In this document: positions 1 to 8,936 of the stretch, piece by piece
Layout: every line of letters begins with the position of its first letter
Numbering within the stretch: the stretch's first letter is position 1
Origin: Maritimibacter alkaliphilus
GTDB lineage: Bacteria; Pseudomonadota; Alphaproteobacteria; Rhodobacterales; Rhodobacteraceae
Direction: 5' to 3'
Length of the DNA stretch: 64,000 nucleotides
NCBI RefSeq assembly: GCF_019801605.1
Contig: NZ_JAHVIT010000006.1
Coordinates: 108,078 to 172,077, forward strand
Position numbers and translations under genes: made by a program
The notes under the pieces: generated by a model
The model's database searches: none
Seen by the model: only the letters and a program-made list of their open reading frames with translations
What the model was told of the DNA's origin: nothing

Positions 1-54
1 CCCGAGGCGAAGGTGGAGATCGAAGTCACGGCCTTCCGGCCGCAGCCGGACTGA
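1..54 (+). CDS. C-terminal end of a RidA-like protein (partial)
   Basis: The first 17 codons of the window read as the end of a protein, PEAKVEIEVTAFRPQPD, followed by TGA. A final strand of the form VEIEV-A is typical of the RidA/YjgF (Rid) family, which hydrolyses reactive enamines and imines. The start lies outside the window, so length and active-site residues cannot be judged. The assignment rests on this short tail only. Confidence 0.45.
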   Translation, partial: PEAKVEIEVTAFRPQPD

Positions 55-375
55 GCCCTCGCGACCGGACATTGGCGCCAGGCGCAATGTGCGGTCGACC
101 TCTCGCGGATCGCGCCAATTCGTGACGCCCCGGGCGCCCGCAATTCCAGTGCCGTCGCTCTCCCCCGGAAAGAGCGCCTGAATTGCGCAGATGTACGCGC
201 GGATCGCGAAGGCGAGGCACCCCGTTAAGGGCAAGCCTAATTGGCGCGGTCGCCTGACGTCCGTGCCGTTTGGAAAACCGGAAGACGCAGGGCCGCATCG
301 CGGCGCAGGACTGAAGACCAAGAAACGCGTCCAGATGCGTATCGCGCTGACGGACAGCTAACAGCGGAGAAAGAA
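55..375. other. Intergenic region before the TRAP operon
   Basis: These 321 bases separate the RidA-like tail from the first TRAP gene. I see no convincing gene. Open frames here lack homology I recognise. A ribosome-binding site (GGAGA, about 365-369) belongs to the next gene. No clear promoter or terminator hairpin stands out. Confidence 0.5.
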
Positions 376-1671
376 ATGCACTTGTTCGGCCCGATATCTG
401 TGGTGTTGCTGTTCGTTTCGGGCCTTGGGCTTGCCTATTCCATCGGGGCAGGCTCGGTTCTCGCTTTCTTCATGGTGGAGAAGTCCCGTTTTCTGGCGCT
501 GATGCCGCAAACGATCTTTTCGAAGATCGATGTCTTTGCCCTGATGGCCATGCCGCTGTTCATTCTCGCAGGCGAGATCATGAACCGGGGCGGCATCACG
601 AAAATCCTGATCCGCTTCTCCATGGCGCTCGTCGGGCGCCTGCCGGGGGCGCTTGGAAGCGTCAACATCCTGACCAGCGTGTTCTTCGCGGGGATCTCCG
701 GCTCTGCCGTGGCGGATTCCGCGGCGCTGTCGAATACGCTCGTCCCGGCGATGCGCGATCAGGGGTATTCGCGGACCTATGCAAGCGCGATCACGGCTGC
801 CTCCTCGGTGATCGGCCCGATCGTGCCGCCGTCGATCATCATGATCTTCTACGGGGCGATCATGGGGACCTCCGTCGCCGGCATGTTCATCGCGGGGATC
901 ATTCCCGGGCTGCTGCTGGCCGCTTCGTTGTTGATCATGAACACGTTTTTCGCCATTCGGCACGGGCACCCCAGGCTTTCGGCCGAAGATCGGCAGCCCA
1001 TCCTCCCTGCCCTCATCAAGGCGCTGCCCGCGCTGTCGCTGCCGATCATCATCGTGGGCGGTATCGTCTTCGGGTGGATGACGCCGACGGAAGCGGCGGC
1101 CCTTGCGGTACTCGTGGCGCTCGGGGCCAGTGCGATCTACGAACGGCTGTCGATTGCGACCCTGATCGAGGCGTTTCAGAAAACCGCAATCCTGTCCGGG
1201 TCGATCTTCATCATCCTCTGCGCCGTTGCGGTCTTCGGGCACCTGATCAGCCTTGAAGGCATTCCGGAAGCCCTCGCCGCGCTGGTGACGGATCTTGATC
1301 TGGGGCCTGTGCAATACCTGCTGGTTCTGAACCTCATTCTCGTCCTGTGCGGCATGTTCCTGGATATTCCCGTCGCGCTTGCGCTTGTCGTGCCGCTTTT
1401 TGCGCCGGTTGCCCTCGCGAATGGCATGGACCCGGTGCATCTGGGAATTGTGGTCTGCTTCAACCTCTGCATTGGCCTGATCACCCCGCCGCTGGGAAGC
1501 TGCCTCCTGATCGTGTCGTCGATCACCGGGGAGAATTACTGGAAGCTCTCCTATGCCGCCCTGCCCTTCGTGATCGTGGAATACATCGTCCTCGGGCTTC
1601 TGGTGGCGTTTCCCGAAATCTCGCTTTGGCTTCCGTCCGTCACGGGAATCTACACCCCAATCACTCAATAA
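376..1671 (+). CDS. dctM: TRAP transporter large permease (DctM family)
   Basis: This 431-residue membrane protein forms the ion-coupled channel of a TRAP uptake system in the inner membrane. It is hydrophobic throughout, with about a dozen membrane segments, and carries the family stretches SGSAVADSAALSN and GPIVPPSIIMI. The start at 376 is chosen because GGAGA lies just upstream and the length then matches the family (about 430). The open frame extends upstream to 241, but that part is not DctM-like. It is followed by a binding protein and small permease, giving the order M-P-Q; many TRAP operons run P-Q-M. The substrate is unknown. The downstream GGT-family hydrolase suggests an amide or gamma-glutamyl compound (inference). 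Confidence 0.9.
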   Translation: MHLFGPISVVLLFVSGLGLAYSIGAGSVLAFFMVEKSRFLALMPQTIFSKIDVFALMAMPLFILAGEIMNRGGITKILIRFSMALVGRLPGALGSVNILTSVFFAGISGSAVADSAALSNTLVPAMRDQGYSRTYASAITAASSVIGPIVPPSIIMIFYGAIMGTSVAGMFIAGIIPGLLLAASLLIMNTFFAIRHGHPRLSAEDRQPILPALIKALPALSLPIIIVGGIVFGWMTPTEAAALAVLVALGASAIYERLSIATLIEAFQKTAILSGSIFIILCAVAVFGHLISLEGIPEALAALVTDLDLGPVQYLLVLNLILVLCGMFLDIPVALALVVPLFAPVALANGMDPVHLGIVVCFNLCIGLITPPLGSCLLIVSSITGENYWKLSYAALPFVIVEYIVLGLLVAFPEISLWLPSVTGIYTPITQ

Positions 1672-1712
1672 GCCCCGAAATGGGCAGTCCTTACGCCAAC
1701 ATGGAGACTGAA

Positions 1713-2705
1713 ATGGCTATCAAGACACTCTCGAAACTCAAGATGTCGCTCTTGGGCGCCGTCATCGCGATGCCTGCAAGTGCGGCGGATCTGGGGATCG
1801 CGCTCGACACCGCGCCCGATCTGGAAAATTCCGGCAGCTACGTCTGGGCGCACACCTTCGCGGAGCATCTCAATGCGATCGAAGGCTGGACCGTCAAGGA
1901 GCTGGCGCGGGGCGCCGTCGGCGGAGAGGCCGAGAAGCTCGACCAGATCCAGCAGGGCCTGCTCGAGGTGGCCATGGCCGACCTCAAGTCTGCGGGCTCA
2001 CTCAATGCCTTCGCCTTCGGTCTCGGCCTTCCCTACTTCTGGGAGAGCATCGACGAGCTGGATGCCGCGCTGACCGATGGCGGCATCATGGCGCGCATCA
2101 ACGAGGGCACGCAGCCCCATGGCGTCCGCGTCGCGGCGATTGCCCCGATCGGGGATTTCTCCGGCATCTTCAATACCAAGCACGCCGTGTCCTCGGTCTC
2201 CGAGATGGCGGACCTGCGGATGCGCGCGCTGGATCAGCGTCAGGTGGACCTGTTCACGGCCCTTGGCGTGAGCTCGACCATCGTGTCTTGGGACGAGGTT
2301 CCCAATGCGCTGCAGACCGGGATTGCCGATGGCTATGTGAATTCCGCGATGGTGCCGGTGATGTTCGGCCATACCGGCTTCATCAAGCATTTCACCGATG
2401 CCAAGGCGTGGTTCTCGACCCGCATCGCGATCATCTCGGACGCCTGGCACCAGGGGTTGAGCGAAGAGGATCAGGCGCATGTCGAAGACGCCACGGCCGC
2501 AGCAAACCAGGCGCATCGCGCATGGCTGGGCGAGCGCCGGGCGGCGGACCGCGAAGGGCTGAAGGCAGCGGGGATCGAGTTCACCGAACTGTCGCCCGAG
2601 GCGCGCGCGGAATTCCAGGAACTGGCTGCATCCACCTATGCAGAGACCCTGGGTGAAGACGCACTGGCCGCATACATCGCGGCGCGCAACGCCTACCAGA
2701 ACTGA
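1713..2705 (+). CDS. dctP: TRAP transporter substrate-binding protein (DctP family)
   Basis: This is the periplasmic receptor of the TRAP system, 330 residues, the usual family length. A Sec signal peptide is visible (basic start, hydrophobic core, cleavage near ASA-ADL at about residue 24). The DctP hallmark region containing the ligand-carboxylate arginine is present around residues 168-176 (LRMRALDQ). Start 1713 is preferred over the in-frame ATG at 1701 because GGAG lies 6 bases upstream of 1713. It sits between the two permease genes. The arginine suggests a carboxylate ligand, but which one cannot be read from the sequence. Confidence 0.9.
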   Translation: MAIKTLSKLKMSLLGAVIAMPASAADLGIALDTAPDLENSGSYVWAHTFAEHLNAIEGWTVKELARGAVGGEAEKLDQIQQGLLEVAMADLKSAGSLNAFAFGLGLPYFWESIDELDAALTDGGIMARINEGTQPHGVRVAAIAPIGDFSGIFNTKHAVSSVSEMADLRMRALDQRQVDLFTALGVSSTIVSWDEVPNALQTGIADGYVNSAMVPVMFGHTGFIKHFTDAKAWFSTRIAIISDAWHQGLSEEDQAHVEDATAAANQAHRAWLGERRAADREGLKAAGIEFTELSPEARAEFQELAASTYAETLGEDALAAYIAARNAYQN

Positions 2706-2719
2706 GCGGTACCCGAACC

Positions 2720-3262
2720 ATGGCCACTATCGCGCGAAAGCTTCTGAGGCTCTCCTCGATGTTGAACAGGATTGCCCTCTACGGGGCGGTTCTCGGAATT
2801 TTCACGATGATCCTTGGTTCGTCGATCCAGGTCGTGGCGAGATACGTCTTCTTCTCGCCGCCGGTCTGGACGGAGGAGCTGGTGCGATATGCCATGGTTT
2901 GGGCCGGTATGCTCGGCGCATCCTGTGCCTACTGGGCGGGCGCAGACCCGTCCCTTTTCCCGGGCATGCGTCAGCCGGGAGGGATCAAGGGCAAGCTGTG
3001 GGCCACCATTCGCGTTGTCGGCACATTGCTCTTCGTGTCGCCCGTGATCTACTATTCCGTCATCGGGCTGAACGGGAAGATGAGCTTCGGCTTCCTCGGC
3101 CGCTCGCTGGCACGCACGGCTGAAACTCTTGATGTCACGATGATCTGGGTGACCGCTGCCGTGCCGATCGGGTGTGTCCTCGTGGCGTTCCACGCAATTG
3201 CCGGTCTTTGCGGCCATGTCTTCGGCGATCCGGATGATACCCGGACGCAATCCAACATCTGA
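2720..3262 (+). CDS. dctQ: TRAP transporter small permease (DctQ family)
   Basis: A 180-residue inner-membrane protein with four predicted membrane segments, the small partner of the DctM channel. The motif around WTEELVRYAMVWAGMLGA is characteristic of DctQ proteins (first loop and start of helix 2). It lies 14 bases after the binding-protein gene and completes the TRAP set. Its length fits the family. Confidence 0.87.
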   Translation: MATIARKLLRLSSMLNRIALYGAVLGIFTMILGSSIQVVARYVFFSPPVWTEELVRYAMVWAGMLGASCAYWAGADPSLFPGMRQPGGIKGKLWATIRVVGTLLFVSPVIYYSVIGLNGKMSFGFLGRSLARTAETLDVTMIWVTAAVPIGCVLVAFHAIAGLCGHVFGDPDDTRTQSNI

Positions 3263-3336
3263 CACCTAGGCGAGCGTCGGGGTGCCTCACGGCCCGATAC
3301 CGTGAAACGCGCCGGCGAAGAGAAGAAGGAACAGCC

Positions 3337-4959
3337 ATGTCCTCCATGTACGACGAAACCCTGAGCATCGGCGCGCCCTACGGGTCGCGCCGGTCCCCGA
3401 TCATGGCGCGGAACATGGTCGCCAGCTCCCATCCGCTGGCCGCGCAGGCGGGCCTCCGGGCGATGGACCGCGGCGGGAATGCCATCGACGCCGCGGTCGC
3501 CGCCGCGATCACGATCTCGGTGGTCGAGCCGACGATGAACGGGATCGGCGGGGACGGGTTCTCGCTGGTCTGGGACGGGACGCAACTGCACGGTCTCGTC
3601 GGGTCGGGCAAATCTCCGCATGGCTGGACGCGGGACCGGTTCGCCGGCCGCAACGGGATGCCGAAATACGGCTGGGAGTCCGTGACGGTTCCCGGAGGGG
3701 TCTCGCAGTGGGTCGCCCTGTCGAAACGTTTCGGGCAGTTGCCCTTCGCGGATCTGTTCGAAGACGCCATCCGGATCATCCACGACGGCTTCGCGGTGTC
3801 GCCGGTGCTGGCCCATTGGTGGCATATCGCGGGCGAGGAACTGAAAGGCCAGCCCGGCTTTGCCGAGGCCTTCCTGCCGGGGGGCAGGGCCCCGAGATAC
3901 GGCGAGACATGGCGCTATGCGGATCAGGCCAAGACCCTGACGGACATCGCGATGACCAACGGCGAAAGCTTCTATCGTGGTCGCCTTGCGTCGGCCATTG
4001 CCGATGCTGCGCGCCAGAACGGGGCTGTCCTGTGTGAAAGGGACCTCGAGGAGCATGAAGCCAGCTGGGTGACGCCGATTTCCCAAGGCTACAAGGGCTA
4101 CGAGATGCACGAGATCCCGCCGAGCGGGCAGGGGCTCACCGCGCTGATCGCCCTGGGCCTTCTCGAACGCTTCAACCTTGAAGAGGCGCCCCGCAATTCT
4201 GCGACCCGGATGCACCTGCAGATCGAGGCGATGCGCGCAGCCTTTGCCGATGCCCACGCCTATATCGCCGACCCCGCACATATGCCGGTCTCCGCGTCGG
4301 ACCTGCTGGACCCGGCGTACCTCGATGCGCGCGCCCGGCTGATCGATCCGGCAAAGGCGGGCACCTATGCGCCCGGCCAGCCGCCCCGCGGTGGCACGAC
4401 CTATCTGTGCACGGCGGACAAGGAGGGCCGGATGGTCTCCCTGATCCAGTCGAATTTCAAGCATTTCGGATCGGGTGTCGTGGTGCCGGGCACGGGCATC
4501 GCCATGCACAACCGCGGCTGGGGCTTCGTGCTGGAAGAGGGGCATCCCAACGACGTCGGACCGGCGAAGCGGCCCTACCACACCATCATTCCGGGCTTCC
4601 TGACCAAGGGCGGAAAACCGGTCATGGCCTTCGGGGTCATGGGCGGGCTGATGCAGCCGCAGGGGCATGTGCAGGTTGCGCTGCGCACGATCCTGGATGG
4701 GGAAAACCCGCAGACCGCACTGGATGCCCCACGGTTCCGGATCGGCGACGACGGGCGGTTGATGCTGGAAAGCGAAGTGCCGGCGGATGTCGTCGAACAG
4801 CTCGTCGCGATGGGGCACAAGCCGATCGTCACCTCCCCGGGGGCCGGCATCATCGAGTATGGCAGCGGCCAGATCATTGCCCGGCTCTCGGACGACCTGA
4901 ACGGTGGTTACGTCGCCGGGTCCGACTGGCGCCGCGACGGTCAGGCCGTCGGGTTCTGA
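3337..4959 (+). CDS. Gamma-glutamyltransferase family Ntn-hydrolase, no signal peptide
   Basis: A 540-residue member of the gamma-glutamyltranspeptidase family, whose members are made as a proenzyme that cleaves itself to expose a catalytic threonine. The N-terminal pattern (ASSHPLAAQAGL, GGNAIDAAVAAAI, EPTMNGIGGDGF) is typical. The probable nucleophile is Thr354 in GGTTYLCTAD, at the start of the small subunit. AAGGA precedes the chosen ATG. There is no signal peptide, so it should be cytoplasmic, unlike classical periplasmic GGT. Signal-less relatives include oxamate amidohydrolase (HpxW) and cephalosporin acylases, so the substrate may not be glutathione. Its place after a TRAP operon suggests it acts on what that system imports (inference). 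Confidence 0.85.
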   Translation: MSSMYDETLSIGAPYGSRRSPIMARNMVASSHPLAAQAGLRAMDRGGNAIDAAVAAAITISVVEPTMNGIGGDGFSLVWDGTQLHGLVGSGKSPHGWTRDRFAGRNGMPKYGWESVTVPGGVSQWVALSKRFGQLPFADLFEDAIRIIHDGFAVSPVLAHWWHIAGEELKGQPGFAEAFLPGGRAPRYGETWRYADQAKTLTDIAMTNGESFYRGRLASAIADAARQNGAVLCERDLEEHEASWVTPISQGYKGYEMHEIPPSGQGLTALIALGLLERFNLEEAPRNSATRMHLQIEAMRAAFADAHAYIADPAHMPVSASDLLDPAYLDARARLIDPAKAGTYAPGQPPRGGTTYLCTADKEGRMVSLIQSNFKHFGSGVVVPGTGIAMHNRGWGFVLEEGHPNDVGPAKRPYHTIIPGFLTKGGKPVMAFGVMGGLMQPQGHVQVALRTILDGENPQTALDAPRFRIGDDGRLMLESEVPADVVEQLVAMGHKPIVTSPGAGIIEYGSGQIIARLSDDLNGGYVAGSDWRRDGQAVGF

Positions 4960-5464
4960 CGCCGCAGTGAGACGCCCGGCCGGGTGAGGCGGATATCCGG
5001 TGACAGCGGGTGCGGCCTGTCGTCCTTTCTTTCCGCGCGAGGCGTCAGGTCGGCCCTGACGCCTCCAACCCGTCCGCCTGGAATTTCGAAACGCAGCGAC
5101 CGGATCGCGGGTGAGGCGCTGATGCCTTCCCTATCCAGGCGGGGCGGCTCTGGCTGCGACGCCGCCGCGCGACCGGAGCTCTTCCTTGCGCCGTCGCGAC
5201 CCGGCGCCGATCCTCCATTCCGATCCCCCATCGCGATCGCGTCTGCCGCCGGCGGGCGTCGAGCGGCATGAGCCGCTGTGGCGAGGCGGCGCCTGAGGTC
5301 CTGCGCCCGGCGCGTGGCATGCGCGGGACGCCTGTCAGGTGTTGCGACCTCGGCCCCTCGCATGCGTTCTGCCAGAGAAATCGCCTCATATTTTTCCCAA
5401 TATGGAAAATGATATCGGGCCGGCTTGCGCCGTCCATTTTTCTTCATTCCTCATGCACCGCAGG
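4960..5464. other. Long intergenic region with a 9-bp inverted repeat
   Basis: About 500 bases with no supportable gene between the hydrolase and the next promoter. A perfect 9-bp inverted repeat (GGCGTCAGG at 5041-5049, CCTGACGCC at 5055-5063) lies about 80 bases after the hydrolase stop. It lacks a T-run, so a terminator role is uncertain. The right-hand end becomes AT-rich and contains the operator-like palindrome annotated at 5392. Confidence 0.5.
5392..5409. promoter_or_regulatory. Operator-like palindrome 1 (TTTTCC-N6-GGAAAA)
   Basis: TTTTCCCAATATGGAAAA has perfect 6-bp arms around a 6-bp centre. Related sites occur at 5516, 14146 and 14303, each near a start of a gene set in the same system. 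An IclR-type regulator is encoded at 16988, and IclR-family operators are commonly palindromes of this size. Assignment to that regulator is inference. Confidence 0.5.
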
Positions 5465-5494
5465 TTGACCGTATTCCGGCATTGTGTGTGTAAT
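5465..5494 (+). promoter_or_regulatory. Sigma-70-type promoter for the first binding-protein gene
   Basis: TTGACC (5465-5470) and TGTAAT (5489-5494) are separated by 18 bases in a locally AT-rich stretch, about 55 bases before the start codon. Operator-like site 2 lies just downstream of the expected transcription start, as expected for repression. Confidence 0.5.
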
Positions 5495-5515
5495 CTCTTA
5501 TGAACAGGGAAAATA

Positions 5516-5533
5516 GTTCCATAATATGAAAAA
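5516..5533. promoter_or_regulatory. Operator-like palindrome 2
   Basis: GTTCCATAATATGAAAAA matches site 4 at 14303 (TTTTCAGATTATGAAAAA) at most positions and fits the TTTTC-N-GAAAA pattern. It lies between the predicted promoter and the ribosome-binding site of the gene starting at 5548. Confidence 0.45.
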
Positions 5534-5547
5534 TGAGAGGAAATCTT

Positions 5548-7077
5548 GTGAAGCGCACCTTACTCACCTTGGCCGCCGCGACAATCTCACTTCAGGCGCC
5601 GGCGCTCTACGCGGGACCTGATGACGACAGCCTCGTCTGGGTCACCAACCGCGAGGCCAACGTGCCCCTCGTGTGGTGGGAAAACCTCGTCGATATCGCG
5701 GCGATGCAGCACCATTTCTTCGACACGCTGGTCTACCGCAATCCCGAGACGATGGAATACGAGCCGCTGCTGGCGACCAGCTGGGAGCGGATCGATGACC
5801 TGACGCTGGAATTCAAGCTGCGCGAGGGCGTCACCTTCCACGACGGCTCCGCCTTCGATGCCGATGACGTGGTGGTGAGCTATTCCAAGCTGATCGACCC
5901 GGCGACGCAGGTGATGAACGCCAGCCTCGTGAAGTGGATCTCCTCGGTCGAGAAGGTCGATGACATGACCGTGCGCATCCATGCGGCCAAGCCCTTCCCG
6001 GCGGCGTTCGAATTCCTCTCGGGCACCCGCATGGGGATCATGCCCTCCGAGGTCTGGGAAAACCCGCCCAAGGCTGCCGATGGCTCGCCCGATTATGCCA
6101 ACATGCCGGTGATCGGGACCGGCCCCTACAAGATGATCAGCTTCGAGCCGGGCGGCGACATGGTGCTGGAGCGGAACGAAGATTACTTCGACGGGCCGAA
6201 GGGGCACCCGGCGATCAAGACCGTGACCATGAAGACCGTCCTCGACAGCGAAACCGCGATTGCCGAGCTGATGGTGGGGCAGGTCGACTGGGTCACCTCG
6301 CTGACGCAGGATGCCGTGGACAGCCTGCGCGGCATGCCGGGGATCGAGGTGCTGGACGGGCCGGACATGCGGATTTCCTACCTCATGCTCGACGCCACGG
6401 GTCGGTCGGGCGAGACGCCGGTGGCCGATATCCGGGTGCGCAAGGCCATTGCCCACGCCATCGACAAGCCCAGCATCGCCAAGAACCTCGTCGGCCCGGC
6501 CGCGCAGGTGCTGAACGCGGGCTGCTACCCGACGCAGGTGGGCTGTTCGCAGGAGGTGGAGCCCTATGCCTATGATCCGGCCCTCTCCAAGGAACTGCTG
6601 GCCGAAGCAGGCTATGGCGAGGGGCTGCACATCACCATCGACGCCTACCGCGACCGCTATTTGCTGGAGGCCATCCTCGGCAACCTCGCGGAGGTCGGCA
6701 TCGACGCCGATATCAACATGCTGCAATGGGCCGGCCTGCGTTCCAAGATGAACGACAGCAAGGTCGAGGTCGCGCAGACCGGCTGGGCGTCTTCGGGGCT
6801 CAACGATATCTCGGGCATCGCCTCTGTGCTGCTGAAGATGACGCCCGATGACTATTGCCAGAACCCGGAGGTGAAGGCGCTGCTCGACACCGCGGATACG
6901 ACCATCGACGAGGCCAAGCGCGCGGCGACCTACAAGCAGGCGCTCGAGAAGGTGAACGAGGAGCTGTGCTGGATCCCGCTCTACAGCCACTCGAAACCCT
7001 ATGCCTACAATGAACAGCTGGATTTCCACGCCACGGCCGACGGCTTCCCGCTGTTCTTCCTCGCAAGCTGGAAGTGA
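5548..7077 (+). CDS. ABC transporter substrate-binding protein, peptide/opine family (paralogue 1)
   Basis: A 509-residue periplasmic binding protein of the DppA/OppA (SBP family 5) type. A signal peptide of about 22 residues ends near ALYA-GPDD. I choose GTG 5548 rather than ATG 5533: GAGAGGAA lies at the right distance, and the result aligns with the paralogue at 8937-10478, which also begins mature sequence with GPDD. Long stretches match that paralogue, for example PETMEYEPLLATSWE and ASSGLNDIS. No permease or ATPase genes accompany it, so it probably feeds the Dpp-like transporter encoded at 10506-14140 (inference). The operator-like sites upstream support co-regulation. Confidence 0.88.
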   Translation: MKRTLLTLAAATISLQAPALYAGPDDDSLVWVTNREANVPLVWWENLVDIAAMQHHFFDTLVYRNPETMEYEPLLATSWERIDDLTLEFKLREGVTFHDGSAFDADDVVVSYSKLIDPATQVMNASLVKWISSVEKVDDMTVRIHAAKPFPAAFEFLSGTRMGIMPSEVWENPPKAADGSPDYANMPVIGTGPYKMISFEPGGDMVLERNEDYFDGPKGHPAIKTVTMKTVLDSETAIAELMVGQVDWVTSLTQDAVDSLRGMPGIEVLDGPDMRISYLMLDATGRSGETPVADIRVRKAIAHAIDKPSIAKNLVGPAAQVLNAGCYPTQVGCSQEVEPYAYDPALSKELLAEAGYGEGLHITIDAYRDRYLLEAILGNLAEVGIDADINMLQWAGLRSKMNDSKVEVAQTGWASSGLNDISGIASVLLKMTPDDYCQNPEVKALLDTADTTIDEAKRAATYKQALEKVNEELCWIPLYSHSKPYAYNEQLDFHATADGFPLFFLASWK

Positions 7078-7146
7078 CACCGCGCATTGCGGACCTGACG
7101 GGGTGCCCGGGCGGGCGCCCCGTTCTGTGATGAAGAAAGGAACGAC

Positions 7147-8535
7147 ATGACGAAGACGCTTGTGAAGGGCGGAGAGATCCTCTCGATGGATGACGAGATC
7201 GGGCGGATCACGGGCGATGTGCTGATCGAGGGGGACCGGATCATCGCCGTCGGCCCCGATCTGGAGGCCGAGGGCGCGGAGGTCATCGACGCCGCGGGCG
7301 CCATCGTGATGCCGGGCTTCGTGAACGCGCATCTGCACACCTGGCAGGGGTCGATCCGGGCGATCGCGGCGGACTGGCCCTCGGGCGGGTATTTCCAGCA
7401 TGTGCACGCGGGCCTCTCGCCCATGTTCACGCCCGAGGATACGCGCATCGGCACGCTCATGGGGGCGCTCGCGCAGATCGAGGCCGGGACCACGACGCTT
7501 TTCGACTGGTGCCACAACAACGCAACGCCCGCGCATACCGATGCGGCCATCGACGCATTGCAGGAAAGCGGCCTGCGGGCGGTCTTCGGCCATGGCACCG
7601 TCAAGCCGCGTCCCAAGGACGGGGAGCCACATTTCTCGACCGTGCCGCACCCGGTGGGAGAGATCGACCGGCTTCGCAAGGGGCGGCTCTCGTCCGATAC
7701 GGCGCTGGTGACGCTGGCGGCCTGCATCCTCGGGCCGGATTATTCCGGGATCGAGGTCTGTCGCCATGATTTCCGCATGGCGCGGGACTATGACCTGCTG
7801 TCCAGCGCGCACATCTGGGGGCTGAACCGGCTGGTGCCCGATGGCTACATCACCATTGCCAAGGAGGGCCTGCTGGGGCCGGATCACAACATCGTCCACG
7901 CGAACTACATCGGGGACGAGGAACTGAAGGTGATCCTCGACCACGGCGCCACGATCACCTCCACCCCGCCGGTGGAACTGGGCGGACACCCGGTGGAGCC
8001 CATGGTGTCCCGCGTGCTGCGCATGGGCGGGCGGCCCTCCATCGGGCCCGATATCGAAGTAGACGTGACCGGTGGCATGCTCGAGACGATCCGTGCCTCG
8101 CTGATGGGCGCGCGGCTCTGGAACACGGTCCATGCCGACAGCCTGCTGGGGGAAGAGGACACCACGGTGCGCGAGGTCGCCGTGCCGACCGCGCGGGTCA
8201 GGACACCCCCGGTGCCCTCACTGGATGCGCTGAAATGGGCCACCATCGACAATGCCCGTGCGCTGCGGCTCGATCATCGGATCGGCTCGCTGACGCCGGG
8301 CAAGCAGGCGGACCTGCTGGTGATCCGGCGCGACTCGCTGTGCATGATGGGCACGGTCGATCCGGCGCAGGCGGTGGTGCATTTCGCGCAGAACGCGGAC
8401 ATCGACATCGTGATGATCGCGGGCGCGGTGAAGAAGCGTGGCGGCAAGGTGCTGGGGCTCGACCTGCCGAAGCTGGCGGCGGAGCAGGCGGCCTCGAAGG
8501 AGCGGCTCTTCGCGGCCTATCCTGTCGAGATCTGA
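7147..8535 (+). CDS. Amidohydrolase family protein, TrzA/AtzA-like (paralogue 1)
   Basis: A 462-residue metal-dependent hydrolase or deaminase of the amidohydrolase superfamily (TIM barrel flanked by a small beta domain). Metal ligands seen are His62 and His64 (NAHLH), a histidine in SSAHIWG, one in IVHANYI, and an aspartate in the SIGPDIEVD stretch. C-terminal features such as ALKWATIDNARAL and IGSLTPGKQADLLVI are typical of cytosine/triazine/guanine deaminase relatives. The glutamate that usually follows the third histidine in AtzA-type enzymes (H-x-x-E) is a glycine here, so the chemistry may differ. It follows a binding-protein gene by 69 bases and is probably co-transcribed. A paralogue lies at 14330. 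Substrate unknown. Confidence 0.82.
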   Translation: MTKTLVKGGEILSMDDEIGRITGDVLIEGDRIIAVGPDLEAEGAEVIDAAGAIVMPGFVNAHLHTWQGSIRAIAADWPSGGYFQHVHAGLSPMFTPEDTRIGTLMGALAQIEAGTTTLFDWCHNNATPAHTDAAIDALQESGLRAVFGHGTVKPRPKDGEPHFSTVPHPVGEIDRLRKGRLSSDTALVTLAACILGPDYSGIEVCRHDFRMARDYDLLSSAHIWGLNRLVPDGYITIAKEGLLGPDHNIVHANYIGDEELKVILDHGATITSTPPVELGGHPVEPMVSRVLRMGGRPSIGPDIEVDVTGGMLETIRASLMGARLWNTVHADSLLGEEDTTVREVAVPTARVRTPPVPSLDALKWATIDNARALRLDHRIGSLTPGKQADLLVIRRDSLCMMGTVDPAQAVVHFAQNADIDIVMIAGAVKKRGGKVLGLDLPKLAAEQAASKERLFAAYPVEI

Positions 8536-8628
8536 TCGCCGCCTGTCCGCATGGGGATGGGGCGCCATCCGCCGCTCGACATCTGATCGCGCCGCCCGTC
8601 CTGTCGCGGGCGGCTGCGCGACGATTGA

Positions 8629-8655
8629 CCCCCGCCGGGTGCGTTCCGGCGGGGG
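8629..8655 (+). terminator. Rho-independent terminator after the amidohydrolase
   Basis: A perfect 10-bp stem (CCCCCGCCGG, 8629-8638; CCGGCGGGGG, 8646-8655) with a 7-base loop is followed by TTTCTTCT. It lies about 95 bases after the stop codon. Confidence 0.75.
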
Positions 8656-8896
8656 TTTCTTCTGCCAAAGGCTCGGGCGGGGCGTCAGCTCGTCAGCTCG
8701 ACCGCGATGAAGAACGAAGGGCAGCAGAGACCCGCGGGGGGGGGCGCGAAAGCGCCGCCCCATGGGGGCGGGTCGGCGCTGCCCGGCCTGCGGCCGGGCG
8801 GGACATTCCGCGTGGCTGGGCGCTGGATGATGGGGTGAGGGTCGCAGGGGCCAGCCAAGCGCGTCATGGGCCGGAGAGACAAACCCCAAACGAAAT

Positions 8897-8916
8897 GGGG
8901 CGCCCGAAGGCGCCCC
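8897..8916 (-). terminator. Terminator at the end of the dpp-like operon
   Basis: GGGGCGCC-CGAA-GGCGCCCC forms a perfect 8-bp stem with a tetraloop. On the minus strand it is followed by ATTTCGTTT, and it lies 20 bases beyond the stop codon of the gene at 8937-10478. Confidence 0.72.
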
Positions 8917-8936
8917 CGTCCGGTCCCTGATCGGGA

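Larger units (their letters stand above)
8536..8936. other. Intergenic region between convergent genes
   Basis: About 400 bases between the convergent amidohydrolase and the second binding-protein gene. It contains one terminator hairpin for each strand (annotated separately) and, between them, GC-rich hairpin-prone sequence such as CCCGGCC-TGC-GGCCGGG near 8780. I see no gene. Confidence 0.6.

Noticed and set aside
5041..5063. Terminator for the GGT-family gene
   Set aside because: The 9-bp inverted repeat has no following T-run on either strand, so it was kept only as a note in the intergenic entry.
5587..8133. An 848-codon minus-strand open frame opposite the first binding protein and amidohydrolase
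   Set aside because: It is rich in His, Arg and Gln with no hydrophobic core or motif, and is a mirror of two well-supported genes in GC-rich DNA.
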